The notes under the pieces are model-generated. The model was not told the DNA's origin, made no database searches, and saw nothing but the letters and a program-made list of their open reading frames with translations. From NCBI RefSeq assembly GCF_025548555.1, contig NZ_JAJLPA010000014.1:1-64000 (forward strand): a stretch of 64,000 nt of DNA, in the 5' to 3' direction. Position numbers and translations under genes: made by a program. This document shows positions 56,504 through 64,000 of this stretch, piece after piece. Position 1 is the first letter of the stretch. Each line of letters begins with the position of its first letter. This DNA comes from Sphingomonas sp. A2-49 (GTDB lineage: Bacteria; Pseudomonadota; Alphaproteobacteria; Sphingomonadales; Sphingomonadaceae).

Positions 56504-56913
56504 TCTGGCTCGCGATCCTGCTTCAGGCCGCCCCCGCCGCGGTCCCGCAGCGCTTCTCGATTCTCGCCCGGCAGTGCGGCCAGCCCGACGACAAGGGCGA
56601 CATCGTCGTCTGCGGCAATGGCGACACCGGCAACCGCCTGCCGCTGCCCGACGATGCCGGACCGGTCGATGGCCGCGGCGCCAATCGGGATCTGTCGGCG
56701 GTGCGCGCCTTGCAGCTCGAAGGCACGCCCTGCGCCGCGACGCAGCGCGGCTGCACCGTCGGCTTCGGGCCGCCGATCGCGCCGCTGGTGGGGGCGCTCG
56801 CGGGTGCGGTGAAGTCCGCCTTCGCGCGCAAGCCCGACACGCGCGGACGCGTGGCCATCCCGCTCGACGATCCGGCGACGGCCCCGGCGAAGGCGGTCAC
56901 GCCCGCGCCCTGA
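56500..56913 (+). CDS. small secreted protein with DIVVCG motif, paralogue-like neighbour
   Basis: Unrecognised 137-residue product. It has a short signal-like start (IWLAILLQAAPAA), then ARQCGQPDDKGDIVVCGNG and RLPLPDDAG, resembling the motif in the preceding gene. A second Cys pair (PCAATQRGC) lies mid-protein, and the tail is basic. GTG 56500 overlaps the preceding stop (GTGA), so both are translated together. A 17-bp inverted repeat follows, before the convergent hom gene. Confidence 0.7.
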   Translation: MIWLAILLQAAPAAVPQRFSILARQCGQPDDKGDIVVCGNGDTGNRLPLPDDAGPVDGRGANRDLSAVRALQLEGTPCAATQRGCTVGFGPPIAPLVGALAGAVKSAFARKPDTRGRVAIPLDDPATAPAKAVTPAP

Positions 56914-56951
56914 CCGGGCGCCCCTGTCCGGCCCCGCCGCCGCACCATCCA

Positions 56952-57030
56952 CCGTCACCCCGGACCGGCGTCTGAATCCCTGCAAAAACTTCTTCTGCTC
57001 GCATAGGCCGCAACCGGTCCGGGGTGACGG
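56952..57030. repeat. perfect 17-bp inverted repeat of the GTCACCCCGGAC family
   Basis: CCGTCACCCCGGACCGG (56952-56968) is exactly complementary to 57014-57030, with a 45-base loop. It lies between the convergent secreted-protein gene and hom, so it may stop both transcripts. It is the best copy of a repeat found, in decayed form, in several other gaps of this window (18602, 29563, 38115, 45268, 60795). Confidence 0.75.
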
Positions 57031-57062
57031 AAACGAAGGGACAAGCGCCCCGATCCGCGCCC

Positions 57063-58358
57063 CTAACCGAGGATGTGCATCCACATCGGCTGGCCCGCGA
57101 GACTCTGCGACCCGCGCAGCGTCTCCAGCGCGTGCGCGACCGCGCGTTCGGGTCCTTCGTGCGTCACGATCGCGACGATGACGCTGCCGTCGGTCGTCAC
57201 CCCGCGCTGGATCAGGCTTTCGATCGACACGCCGGCATCGCGCATCGCCGCGGCGATCTCGGCCAGCACGCCCACCTTGTCCTGCACGGTGAAGCGCAGG
57301 TACGCGCGGCCGCGCCGGGCGCCGCTGTCCGCCTTGGGCGCGGCGACCAGCGCGGCGGCGGGCATCGCATAGGGCGGCCCGAATTCGCCGCGCGCGATGT
57401 CGATCAGGTCGGCGACCACCGCGCTCGCGGTCGGCCCGTCGCCGGCGCCGGCGCCCTGGAAGAACAGCCGGCCGACGAAATTCCCTTCCGCCACCACCGC
57501 GTTGAGCGATCCGGTGACGTGTGCCAGCGGATGGTCGATCGGGACCAGATGCGGATGGACGCGCTGGAACAGCCCGCCCGCGCCCGCCTCGGCGACGCCG
57601 ACCAGTCGCACCTTGTAGCCGAGCGACGCCGCCTCGGCGATGTCGGCGGCGATGACGTGGCGGACGCCGGTCGCGGACACGTCGTCGAACGCGGGCTGCG
57701 TCCCGAAGGCGATGCTGGCGAGGATCGACAGTTTATGCGCCGCATCGACGCCGTCGATGTCGAAACTGGGGTCCGCCTCGGCATAGCCGAGCGCCTGCGC
57801 CTCGCGCAGCACGTCGGCGAAATCTAAGCCCTCCGCCTCCATTTTCGACAGGATGAAATTGCAGGTACCGTTGAGGATGCCGTAGACGCGGCCGATCTCG
57901 TTGGCCGCCGCCCCCTCGCGCAGCCCCTTGATGACCGGAACGCCGCCCGCCACCGCCGCCTCGAACTTGAGCGGCACGCCCGCCTGCTCCGCCGCCTGCG
58001 CGAGGTCGAGGCCGTGGTGCGCGAGCATCGCCTTGTTGGCGGTCACGAAGCCCTTGCCCGCCGCCAGCGTGGCGCGGGCCAGCGTCAGCGCCGGGCCGTC
58101 CGACCCGCCGATCAGCTCGACCACCACGTCGGCGCCGTCATGCGCGGCGAGTTCGCGGGTGTCGTCGACCCAGGCGAAGCGCGCCAGATCGAGCCCGCGG
58201 TCCTTGTAGCGGTCGCGGGCGGACACGGCGACGACCTCGATCGGGCGGCCGGCGCGGCGGGCGATCAGATCGCGGTTGGTGTCGAGCAGGCGGATCACGC
58301 CGCCGCCGACGGTGCCGAGCCCGGCGAGCGCGACGCGCAAGGGTGTGGTGGTCTTCAT
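57063..58358 (-). CDS. hom: homoserine dehydrogenase
   Basis: Reduces aspartate semialdehyde to homoserine in the threonine/methionine branch. The 431-residue product has the NAD(P) motif GLGTVGGGV (about 13-21), the catalytic domain with ANKAMLAHHG and GGVPVIKGLREG, the TCNFILSKM segment and a C-terminal ACT domain (about 350-425, FTVQDKVGVLAEIAAAMRDA), so it should be feedback-inhibited by threonine. It is a monofunctional enzyme. It diverges from the OPT transporter across 134 bases. Confidence 0.95.
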   Translation of the reverse strand: MKTTTPLRVALAGLGTVGGGVIRLLDTNRDLIARRAGRPIEVVAVSARDRYKDRGLDLARFAWVDDTRELAAHDGADVVVELIGGSDGPALTLARATLAAGKGFVTANKAMLAHHGLDLAQAAEQAGVPLKFEAAVAGGVPVIKGLREGAAANEIGRVYGILNGTCNFILSKMEAEGLDFADVLREAQALGYAEADPSFDIDGVDAAHKLSILASIAFGTQPAFDDVSATGVRHVIAADIAEAASLGYKVRLVGVAEAGAGGLFQRVHPHLVPIDHPLAHVTGSLNAVVAEGNFVGRLFFQGAGAGDGPTASAVVADLIDIARGEFGPPYAMPAAALVAAPKADSGARRGRAYLRFTVQDKVGVLAEIAAAMRDAGVSIESLIQRGVTTDGSVIVAIVTHEGPERAVAHALETLRGSQSLAGQPMWMHILG

Positions 58359-58492
58359 GGCCGCCGCCTAGCGGAAACCGGCGTGCGATGTCGAGCGGGC
58401 GCAGCTTTGTTTCGCTTTCCCACATGGCATTGCCCGGAGGCCGGGCCGCGTGCACAGTCGGCCCGACACCGACCAGCGAAGAGCGCATTCCC

Positions 58493-60457
58493 ATGGCCAC
58501 TGCCCCCGCCCCCGCATCCCCGATGCGCGAACTGACCGTTCGCGGCATCCTGCTGGGCGGGCTCATCACGTTGCTGTTCACCGCGGCCAACGTCTATCTC
58601 GGGCTGAAGGTCGGGCTGACCTTCGCGACGTCGATCCCCGCCGCGGTGATCTCGATGGCGATCCTGCGCTACCTGCCCGGCGCGACGATCCTCGAAAACA
58701 ACATCGTCCAGACGGTCGCCTCCGCGGCGGGAACGCTCGCCGCGATCATCTTCGTCCTGCCCGGCCTCGTCATGATCGGCTGGTGGCAGGGGTTCCCGTA
58801 CCTGCTGACCGCCGGGATCACGATGACCGGCGGCATCCTCGGCGTCATGTTCTCCGTGCCGCTGCGCCGCGCGCTCGTGGTCGATACCGACCTGCCCTAT
58901 CCGGAGGGGCGCGCCGCGGCGGAGGTGCTGATGGTCGGCGCGGGCAGTCGCGCAGGGGAAGCGGAAAGCGGCCGGGGCCTGCGGCTTATCGTGGTCAACG
59001 CGCTCGCCTCCGCGGGCTTTGCGGTGCTGACCCAGACCAGATTGGTCGTCGCAGAGGCCGCGCATTTCTTTCGCGTCGGCGCGGGCGCGACCGGCATATC
59101 GGGCGGCCTGTCGTTCGCGCTGATCGGCGCAGGCCATCTCGTCGGCCTGTCGGTCGGCCTCGCGATGTTCGCGGGCGTCGTCATCGGCTGGTGGATCGCG
59201 CTGCCGATCCTGACCGGCCTGTCCCCCGCCGCGGCGGGCGTCGGCATCGAGGCGTGGGCGGGCGGCGTGTTCCGCACCGACGTGCGCTTCCTCGGCGCCG
59301 GCGTGATCGGCGTCGCGGCGATCTGGACGTTGCTCAAGATCATCGGGCCGGTGCTCGGCGGCATCCGCTCGTCGATCGCCGCGAGCAAGGCGAAGCGCGG
59401 CGGCGCGGTGCTCGCCCTCGGCGAGCGCGACCTGTCGATCGGCATCGTCGTCGCCGTCAGCCTCGCGACGCTGGTGCCGATCGCCGCATTGCTCTGGTCG
59501 GTGATCGCCGGCGGGCCGCTGGAGGGATCGGCGGTCGTCCTGATCCTCGGCGCGCTCGTGTTCGTACTGGTGCTCGGGCTCGTGATCGCGGCGGTGTGCG
59601 GATACATGGCCGGGCTGATCGGCGCGTCGAACAGCCCGGTGTCGGGGATCGGCATCCTTTCGGTGCTCGCCGCGTCGCTGATGCTGGTCGGGCTGTTCGG
59701 CCGCGGCGCCGGGCCGGACACGACGCAGGCGCTGGTCGCCTATGCGCTGATCGTCACCGGCATCGTCTTCGGCGTCGCCACCATCTCGAACGACAATCTC
59801 CAGGATCTCAAGACCGGCCAGCTCGTCGGCGCGACGCCGTGGAAGCAGCAGGTCGCGCTGATCTTCGGCGTCGTCTTCGGCAGCCTCGTGGTGCCGCCGG
59901 TCCTCGAACTGCTCGCGACGACGCTGGGGTTCCAGGGCGCGCCCGGCGCCGGCCCCAATGCGCTGGCCGCCCCGCAGGCCGCGCTGATCTCGGCACTGGC
60001 CAAGGGGGTGCTAGGCGGCGACCTCAACTGGGCGATGATCGGCTATGGCGCGGCGGTCGGCGTCGTCGTGATCGCGCTGGACGAAACGCTCGGCCGGCTG
60101 GGCAAACTGCGCCTGCCGCCGCTCGGGATCGGCCTCGGCGTCTACCTGCCGATGGCGGTGACGCTGCCGGTGGTGATCGGCGCGGTGATCGGCGCGCTCT
60201 ACGATCGCTGGGCGGAGCGCGCGCCCGACGTCGAGCTCGCCAAGCGCATGGGCGTGCTGACCGCCACCGGCATGATCGTCGGCGAAAGCCTGTGGGGCGT
60301 CGCCTTTGCGTGTCTCGTCTACGCCACCAATTCGGACGCGCCGCTCGCGATCGCTCCGGCGGGGTTCGAGCCGGTCGCGCTGATCGGCGGGACGATCGCG
60401 TTCCTGGCGCTGGTCGCGGCGCTCTATCGCTATACGCGGCGGTCGGTCGCCGCCTGA
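58493..60457 (+). CDS. OPT-family oligopeptide transporter
   Basis: Proton-coupled transporter of the OPT family, taking up small peptides or metal-chelate complexes. The 654-residue product has about 15 membrane segments and the family signatures NVYLGLKVGLTFATSIPAAV, LENNIVQTVASAAGTLAAII, DLPYPEGRAAAEVL and SNDNLQDLKTGQLVGATPWKQ. Bacterial members of this type often carry peptides or iron-siderophore-like cargo; the cargo here is unknown. ATG 58493 has GAAGAG about 9 bases upstream. It is followed by a small terminator and, 135 bases later, a short ORF. Confidence 0.93.
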   Translation: MATAPAPASPMRELTVRGILLGGLITLLFTAANVYLGLKVGLTFATSIPAAVISMAILRYLPGATILENNIVQTVASAAGTLAAIIFVLPGLVMIGWWQGFPYLLTAGITMTGGILGVMFSVPLRRALVVDTDLPYPEGRAAAEVLMVGAGSRAGEAESGRGLRLIVVNALASAGFAVLTQTRLVVAEAAHFFRVGAGATGISGGLSFALIGAGHLVGLSVGLAMFAGVVIGWWIALPILTGLSPAAAGVGIEAWAGGVFRTDVRFLGAGVIGVAAIWTLLKIIGPVLGGIRSSIAASKAKRGGAVLALGERDLSIGIVVAVSLATLVPIAALLWSVIAGGPLEGSAVVLILGALVFVLVLGLVIAAVCGYMAGLIGASNSPVSGIGILSVLAASLMLVGLFGRGAGPDTTQALVAYALIVTGIVFGVATISNDNLQDLKTGQLVGATPWKQQVALIFGVVFGSLVVPPVLELLATTLGFQGAPGAGPNALAAPQAALISALAKGVLGGDLNWAMIGYGAAVGVVVIALDETLGRLGKLRLPPLGIGLGVYLPMAVTLPVVIGAVIGALYDRWAERAPDVELAKRMGVLTATGMIVGESLWGVAFACLVYATNSDAPLAIAPAGFEPVALIGGTIAFLALVAALYRYTRRSVAA

Positions 60458-60483
60458 TTTGCGCCGAACCGTTGGTCGACGCG

Positions 60484-60508
60484 GGAACGCCGGCGGGGGT
60501 CGCCCGTT
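60484..60508 (+). promoter_or_regulatory. perfect EcfG-type promoter, upstream of a small ORF
   Basis: GGAAC (60484-60488), a 16-base spacer and CGTT (60505-60508) exactly match the general-stress consensus. It points away from the OPT gene toward the short ORF at 60593, 84 bases on. Confidence 0.6.
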
Positions 60509-60543
60509 ATCCCCCCGAACCCGGTAACCACCCGCCATCCCCC

Positions 60544-60566
60544 CCCGGCCGGTGATTGCCGGGTTT
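60544..60566 (+). terminator. short terminator after the OPT gene
   Basis: CCCGGC (60544-60549) pairs with GCCGGG (60558-60563), 8-base loop, followed by TTT. If the EcfG promoter at 60484 is used, this hairpin would lie in its leader, upstream of the small ORF. Confidence 0.5.
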
Positions 60567-60592
60567 GCCTTACGCGTAACATAGGGCCAGCC

Positions 60593-60763
60593 GTGACACG
60601 GTCATCAGAACAGCATCGCGACAGATTCGCCGGTGTCCGCGGGGCGCTCCAGTCGGGGCTCGCGGTGCCGACGGACACGTTCATCACCGACGACATACCG
60701 CTGCTGCTGACGAGGCTGTCACAGCTGCCCCCCGCCAAACGGGCGAGGGACGACCGCACCTAG
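60593..60763 (+). CDS. possible 56-residue stress-linked small protein
   Basis: Unrecognised. The frame starts with GTG 60593 and encodes MTRSSEQHRDRFAGVRGALQ, then a Leu-rich, helix-forming segment with DTFITDDIPLLLTRLSQL and a basic end. Composition is protein-like, unlike the Arg/Pro-rich shadow frames common here. Support comes from the perfect EcfG promoter upstream and an AGGG about 7 bases before the start. A transcription terminator-like hairpin between them is a complication. The general-stress anti-sigma NepR is also a small helical protein, but I cannot claim homology. Confidence 0.4.
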   Translation: MTRSSEQHRDRFAGVRGALQSGLAVPTDTFITDDIPLLLTRLSQLPPAKRARDDRT

Positions 60764-60794
60764 GGTCGTCGACGCGGTCGTCGGGCCGTGCGCC

Positions 60795-60837
60795 CGTCAC
60801 CGCCCCGGCTGTACCCCGACCTGCGCCCGGGGTGACG
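60795..60837. repeat. decayed GTCACCCCGGAC inverted repeat
   Basis: CGTCACCGCCCCGG (60795-60808) and CCCGGGGTGACG (60826-60837) form an imperfect inverted repeat close to the end of the GH130 gene, which probably ends its transcript here. Confidence 0.5.
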
Positions 60838-60892
60838 CCCCGGCCCGTTAGACACCCGCCAGCGCACCGTCCCCGTCAGCCGGCCGCCGGGG

Positions 60893-62173
60893 TCACACCA
60901 TCGCGGCGAGCAGGTCGCTGATCGGCACGAACGCGAAGCCCACGGAACTGTCGGCGATGCCATAGGGCAGGAACAGCGTATCGCCGTGGCGGATCGCACC
61001 GCAGCTGTACACGACGTTGGGGACATAGCCCTCGCGGTCCTGATCCTTCGCCGCCAGGATCGGTTCGCGCGTGCGGCCGATCACCTTCGACGGATCGTCC
61101 TTGTCCAGCAGCGCCGCGCCGATCGAGTATTTGCGCATCGCGCCGACGCCATGCGTCAGCAGCAGCCAGCCCTCGTCCAGCTCGATCGGCGGCCCGCAAT
61201 TGCCGATCTGTACCAGCTCCCAGGGATAGTGCGGCGCCAGGATCTTCTCGCCCTCGTCCCAATGCTCCAGCGTGTCCGATTTCAGCAGGAACAAATTCTC
61301 GCCGTCCTGCCGCCCGATCATCATATACTGGCCACCGACCTTGCGCGGGAACAGGCCCATGCCCTTGTTCCGCGCGGCGGACCCCGACATCGGCACCAGA
61401 TCGAACGCCCGGAAGTCGCGCGTGCGCATCAGTTCGGACTGGATCACCGACCCGTTATAGGCGGTGTAGGTGCCGATCCATTCGTAGCTGCCGTCCTCAT
61501 GCTGGAAATGGACGATGCGCAGGTCCTCCAGCCCCTTCGACTGCGCCTGTGTGATCGGGAAGATGACGGTGCCCGACAGCGTCGAATCGCGGTGCCGCCA
61601 GACCGTGACCGGCCCCTCCGGTATCTCCTCGCCCTCCCCCACGACGTCGGTCGCGGTCGCGAACGGCGGCTCGGGCGCGAGCTTCAGTTCGTGTGTGCCG
61701 GTGATGATGCCCTCGCGGAACGCGACCGACGAGATATGCCCCTCGCCCACCGCACGCAGGCTCATCAGGATGCGCATCGATCCTTCGGGCATGCCGGTCT
61801 GGTCGAAGTGCGGCACCGCGCTGGGGTTCATCAGCGCCGCCGCGGCATAGCTGTATTCGTGGCAGAAATAGGCACCGATCAGCTGGCGCTTTTCATCGCC
61901 GATGTCGCGACCGTCGAGTCCCAGCAGGTCCTCGATCTCGTCGTAGCGCGTCATGAACACCCGGCGCGTCTGCCAGTGGCGCGCCTCGAAATCCTTCAGC
62001 ACGGTCTCGAGCTGCTCGCGCGCCTCCTCGGCCGACATCTCCAGCACTTCGCCGACCAGACGCTCGGTCCGGTTGGGCGCGCCGCCCTTGCCGCCCCACG
62101 CGATGTGGAACGGGCGGACGACCACGCGGGACGGGTCGGCGTGAAGCCGCAAGCGGTGGGTAAACAGGTCCAT
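60893..62173 (-). CDS. GH130-family glycoside phosphorylase
   Basis: Glycoside phosphorylase of family GH130, which uses phosphate to break beta-linked mannosides (for example mannosyl-glucose or beta-1,2-mannobiose) or runs in reverse. The 426-residue product is a five-bladed beta-propeller type, with NPSAVPHFDQTG, WIGTYTAYNGS, DFRAFDLVPMSGSAARNKGMGLFPRKVGG and NCGPPIELDEGWLLLTHGVG, all family hallmarks. The subtype cannot be set by eye. It is 54 bases downstream of the glycosyltransferase gene on the same strand, so the two probably act on the same glycan. No signal peptide: it acts in the cytoplasm. Confidence 0.9.
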   Translation of the reverse strand: MDLFTHRLRLHADPSRVVVRPFHIAWGGKGGAPNRTERLVGEVLEMSAEEAREQLETVLKDFEARHWQTRRVFMTRYDEIEDLLGLDGRDIGDEKRQLIGAYFCHEYSYAAAALMNPSAVPHFDQTGMPEGSMRILMSLRAVGEGHISSVAFREGIITGTHELKLAPEPPFATATDVVGEGEEIPEGPVTVWRHRDSTLSGTVIFPITQAQSKGLEDLRIVHFQHEDGSYEWIGTYTAYNGSVIQSELMRTRDFRAFDLVPMSGSAARNKGMGLFPRKVGGQYMMIGRQDGENLFLLKSDTLEHWDEGEKILAPHYPWELVQIGNCGPPIELDEGWLLLTHGVGAMRKYSIGAALLDKDDPSKVIGRTREPILAAKDQDREGYVPNVVYSCGAIRHGDTLFLPYGIADSSVGFAFVPISDLLAAMV

Positions 62174-62227
62174 CGCGATTGTAGCCTCGTCGGTCGGATA
62201 CGGTGGCGGCGTCGACGTCCTACGGAT

Positions 62228-64000
62228 TTAGGCGACGACGCGCGACGTCCCTGCCACGCCTTGGACCGACTTTGAAAGCCCCGAAATCGCGCAGCTGGCC
62301 AGTTGCAGCGCCAAAATCGACTCCGCACCCTGGTTCCGGTTCAATCCGGTCGGCATCAGGCCATCGAAACAGCCCCCGTCCAGCGGACTGGCGAGCGGCA
62401 GGTCGAGGTCGTTCTGGCCGAGATACCAGCCATAGGCGCGCTCCGCCTCCGTCTTCCAGCGCAGGTCGTCCGTCGCGCGATAGGCGGCGATGCACGCATC
62501 GACCGTCGCCTGCGCCTCCAGCGGCTGCTGGTCGAACTGCAACGGATCGGCATAGGGCCGGTGGAAACTTTCCGTCCCGACCGCCCGGAACCGTCCTTCC
62601 GGCGAGGTCTGCTTGGCGACGATCCAGCCGAGCGTCTCCAGCCCGCAATCGATCAGGTCCTGCCGCCCGAGCGCCTGCCCCGCGACGATCAGCGCCTGCG
62701 GCAGCCGCGCATTGTCATAGGCGAGCACGATTTCGAACCATTCCCATTCGGGCCGCCGCGCCGCAGCGAGCAGCGCGATCTGGTCGTCGGGGAAGCGTTC
62801 GAGGATCGATCGCGCGAGCTCGTGACCGGGCGATGCCTCCAGCATCGCCGCCGCGCCGAGCATCGCGAACGACTGCGCGCGCAGCGAGCCGAGGTCGAGC
62901 CCCAGGCTGGCCGTCGCGTCGAACATCGCGCGCGCCCAGTCGCGATGCTTGGGATCCTTGCCGTCGCGCGCGGTCACGCCCAGCGCCCAGATCGCACGGC
63001 CGTTCGAATCCTCGGACCCGACGTCCTCGCACCACGTCCGGTCGAAGTTCATGAAGTTGCGGAAGCGCCGCTCGTCGGGGTTCCACGCATATTGCACGAA
63101 CGACGCATAGATCGTCGTCCACTTGTCGCGCTCGACGGGATCGAGATCGTCCATCGCGCTCATCAGCATCAGCGCGCGCGCATTGTCGTCGATGCAATAG
63201 CCGTGGCGCCGGTCGGGGACCGAATAGATCGAATGCTGGAGCATGCCGGTCGCATCGCTCATCCGCTCGACCGCCGCGAAATTGGGTTGCAGCGCCTTCA
63301 CTCCGGCGAGCGGCTTGGCGAGCCGCCTAGGGCGGGCGGCGACGGCGACCTCCGTCTCGTGCAGCGTCGCCTCGGCCAGACGCGGCCAGATCATCGTGCG
63401 GCCGCGATCGTAGGCGCGCTGCGCGAGGCGGGTCCGGTCGCGCGCGCTCGACAACAGCCGGTCGATCTCGCGCGCGAACGCGGCGACATCCTTGAAGTCG
63501 ACGAGCACGCCATGGCCGTCCGCCAGGATCTCGGTCGCGTGGACATAGGGGGTGGAGATCACCGCCTTGCCGACCCCGACTGCGTACGACAAGGTGCCCG
63601 ACGTGATCTGGGCGGGATTGAGATACGGCGTGGCATAGATGTCCGCCGCCTGCAGATAGTCGATCAGTTCGCCATGCTCGACGAAACCGTCGACGAACGC
63701 GACATTGTCGCCGACCCCCAGTTCGGCGGCAAGCGCCTTCAGCCGCTCGCGATACGCCTCGCCCTCGTGCGCGACGAGGTTCGGATGCGTCGCGCCGAGC
63801 ACGACGTAGAGCAGATTCGGGTGCCGCTCCGCGATCGTCGGCAGCGCCTCTATGATCGTCTCGATGCCCTTGTTCGGCGCGAGCAGGCCGAAGGTCAGGA
63901 CGACGTCGCGCCCTTCCCAGCCCATCCGCGGCTTCAGCGTTTCGGGATCGGTGAAGGCGCGATCGGGTACGCCGTGCGGGATCATCGCGATCTGGCGCGG
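62228..64000 (-). CDS. GT4 glycosyltransferase fused to a glycosidase-like domain (5' end cut by window)
   Basis: The visible 590 residues contain two parts. The first (about residues 1-220) is the C-terminal half of a GT-B family 4 glycosyltransferase: FGLLAPNKGIETIIEAL, YLQAADIYATPYLNPAQITSGTLSYAVGVG with the donor-binding Glu region (HATEILADGHG). The second (about 240-585) looks like an alpha/alpha-barrel glycosidase-like domain (YCIDDNARALMLMSAM, GRFRAVGTESFHRPYADPLQFDQQPLEAQATVDACIAAY). The frame is open to the right edge, so the N-terminal acceptor half is missing. Next to GH130, it may build or trim a mannose-containing glycan (inference). Confidence 0.88.
   Translation of the reverse strand, partial: PRQIAMIPHGVPDRAFTDPETLKPRMGWEGRDVVLTFGLLAPNKGIETIIEALPTIAERHPNLLYVVLGATHPNLVAHEGEAYRERLKALAAELGVGDNVAFVDGFVEHGELIDYLQAADIYATPYLNPAQITSGTLSYAVGVGKAVISTPYVHATEILADGHGVLVDFKDVAAFAREIDRLLSSARDRTRLAQRAYDRGRTMIWPRLAEATLHETEVAVAARPRRLAKPLAGVKALQPNFAAVERMSDATGMLQHSIYSVPDRRHGYCIDDNARALMLMSAMDDLDPVERDKWTTIYASFVQYAWNPDERRFRNFMNFDRTWCEDVGSEDSNGRAIWALGVTARDGKDPKHRDWARAMFDATASLGLDLGSLRAQSFAMLGAAAMLEASPGHELARSILERFPDDQIALLAAARRPEWEWFEIVLAYDNARLPQALIVAGQALGRQDLIDCGLETLGWIVAKQTSPEGRFRAVGTESFHRPYADPLQFDQQPLEAQATVDACIAAYRATDDLRWKTEAERAYGWYLGQNDLDLPLASPLDGGCFDGLMPTGLNRNQGAESILALQLASCAISGLSKSVQGVAGTSRVVA

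Larger units (their letters stand above)
60458..60892. other. 435-base intergenic region, with small ORF
   Basis: Between the OPT gene and the convergent GH130 gene. It holds an EcfG-type promoter (60484-60508), a terminator-like hairpin (60544-60566), a possible 56-codon ORF (60593-60763), and a decayed repeat pair (60795-60837) with CGTCACCG and CCGGGGTGACG arms. Each has its own entry. Confidence 0.6.

Overview
The window is high-GC DNA with uniform codon use, no rRNA or tRNA gene, no CRISPR array and no insertion sequence that I can see. Gene content and style point to an alphaproteobacterium of the Sphingomonas type. The signs are a Tad pilus block, a fused ThiS-ThiG, a NodT-type efflux outer-membrane factor, frequent GTG starts overlapping the preceding TGA, EcfG-type general-stress promoters and dispersed GTCACCCCGGAC inverted repeats between genes. 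The genus is an inference from these features, not a database result.

Layout. 1-6 kb: the distal part of a tad pilus operon (cpaC cut by the left edge, cpaD, cpaE, tadB, tadC), lacking the usual cpaF/tadA ATPase gene between cpaE and tadB. 6-9.5 kb: a lone TPP-dependent decarboxylase/synthase-like gene, a small lipoprotein, a stress-promoter-driven csbD and thiSG. 9.7-15 kb: aroQ-accB-accC (start of fatty-acid synthesis), two small genes, then glnB-glnA with a sigma-54 promoter and a clear terminator. 15-22.7 kb, minus strand: a pentose-phosphate block, rpiA, tkt, tal and gnd, with two HAD phosphatase genes chained to gnd by 4-base overlaps. 22.9-29 kb: a complete MFP-RND-OMF efflux operon. 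29-34.5 kb: accessory-looking small genes, including a four-gene minus-strand operon headed by a LuxR-type regulator with a C-terminal membrane helix, several sphingomonad-type hypothetical genes and an L,D-transpeptidase. 35-38 kb: acnA. 38-45 kb: methylthioadenosine phosphorylase with an amino-acid permease, an M13 peptidase, an outer-membrane transporter-like protein, xthA and erpA. 45-56 kb: envelope quality control and repair (M23 peptidase, HerA-like ATPase, DegP-type protease, HflC, HflK) plus an Fe-S P-loop carrier (Mrp). 56-62 kb: two small secreted proteins sharing a Cys motif, hom, an OPT transporter and a short stress-promoter-associated ORF. 60.9-64 kb: a GH130 glycoside phosphorylase with a glycosyltransferase fused to a glycosidase-like domain, cut by the right edge.

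Most of the window is conserved core metabolism and envelope maintenance. The parts least explained by known biology are the missing pilus ATPase gene, the LuxR-membrane-helix operon, the shared DI(T/V)VCG secreted proteins, the small ORF downstream of a perfect EcfG promoter, the GH130/glycosyltransferase locus and a hairpin that would bury the Shine-Dalgarno of the permease gene. I found no single unmistakable new system; these are the best leads.
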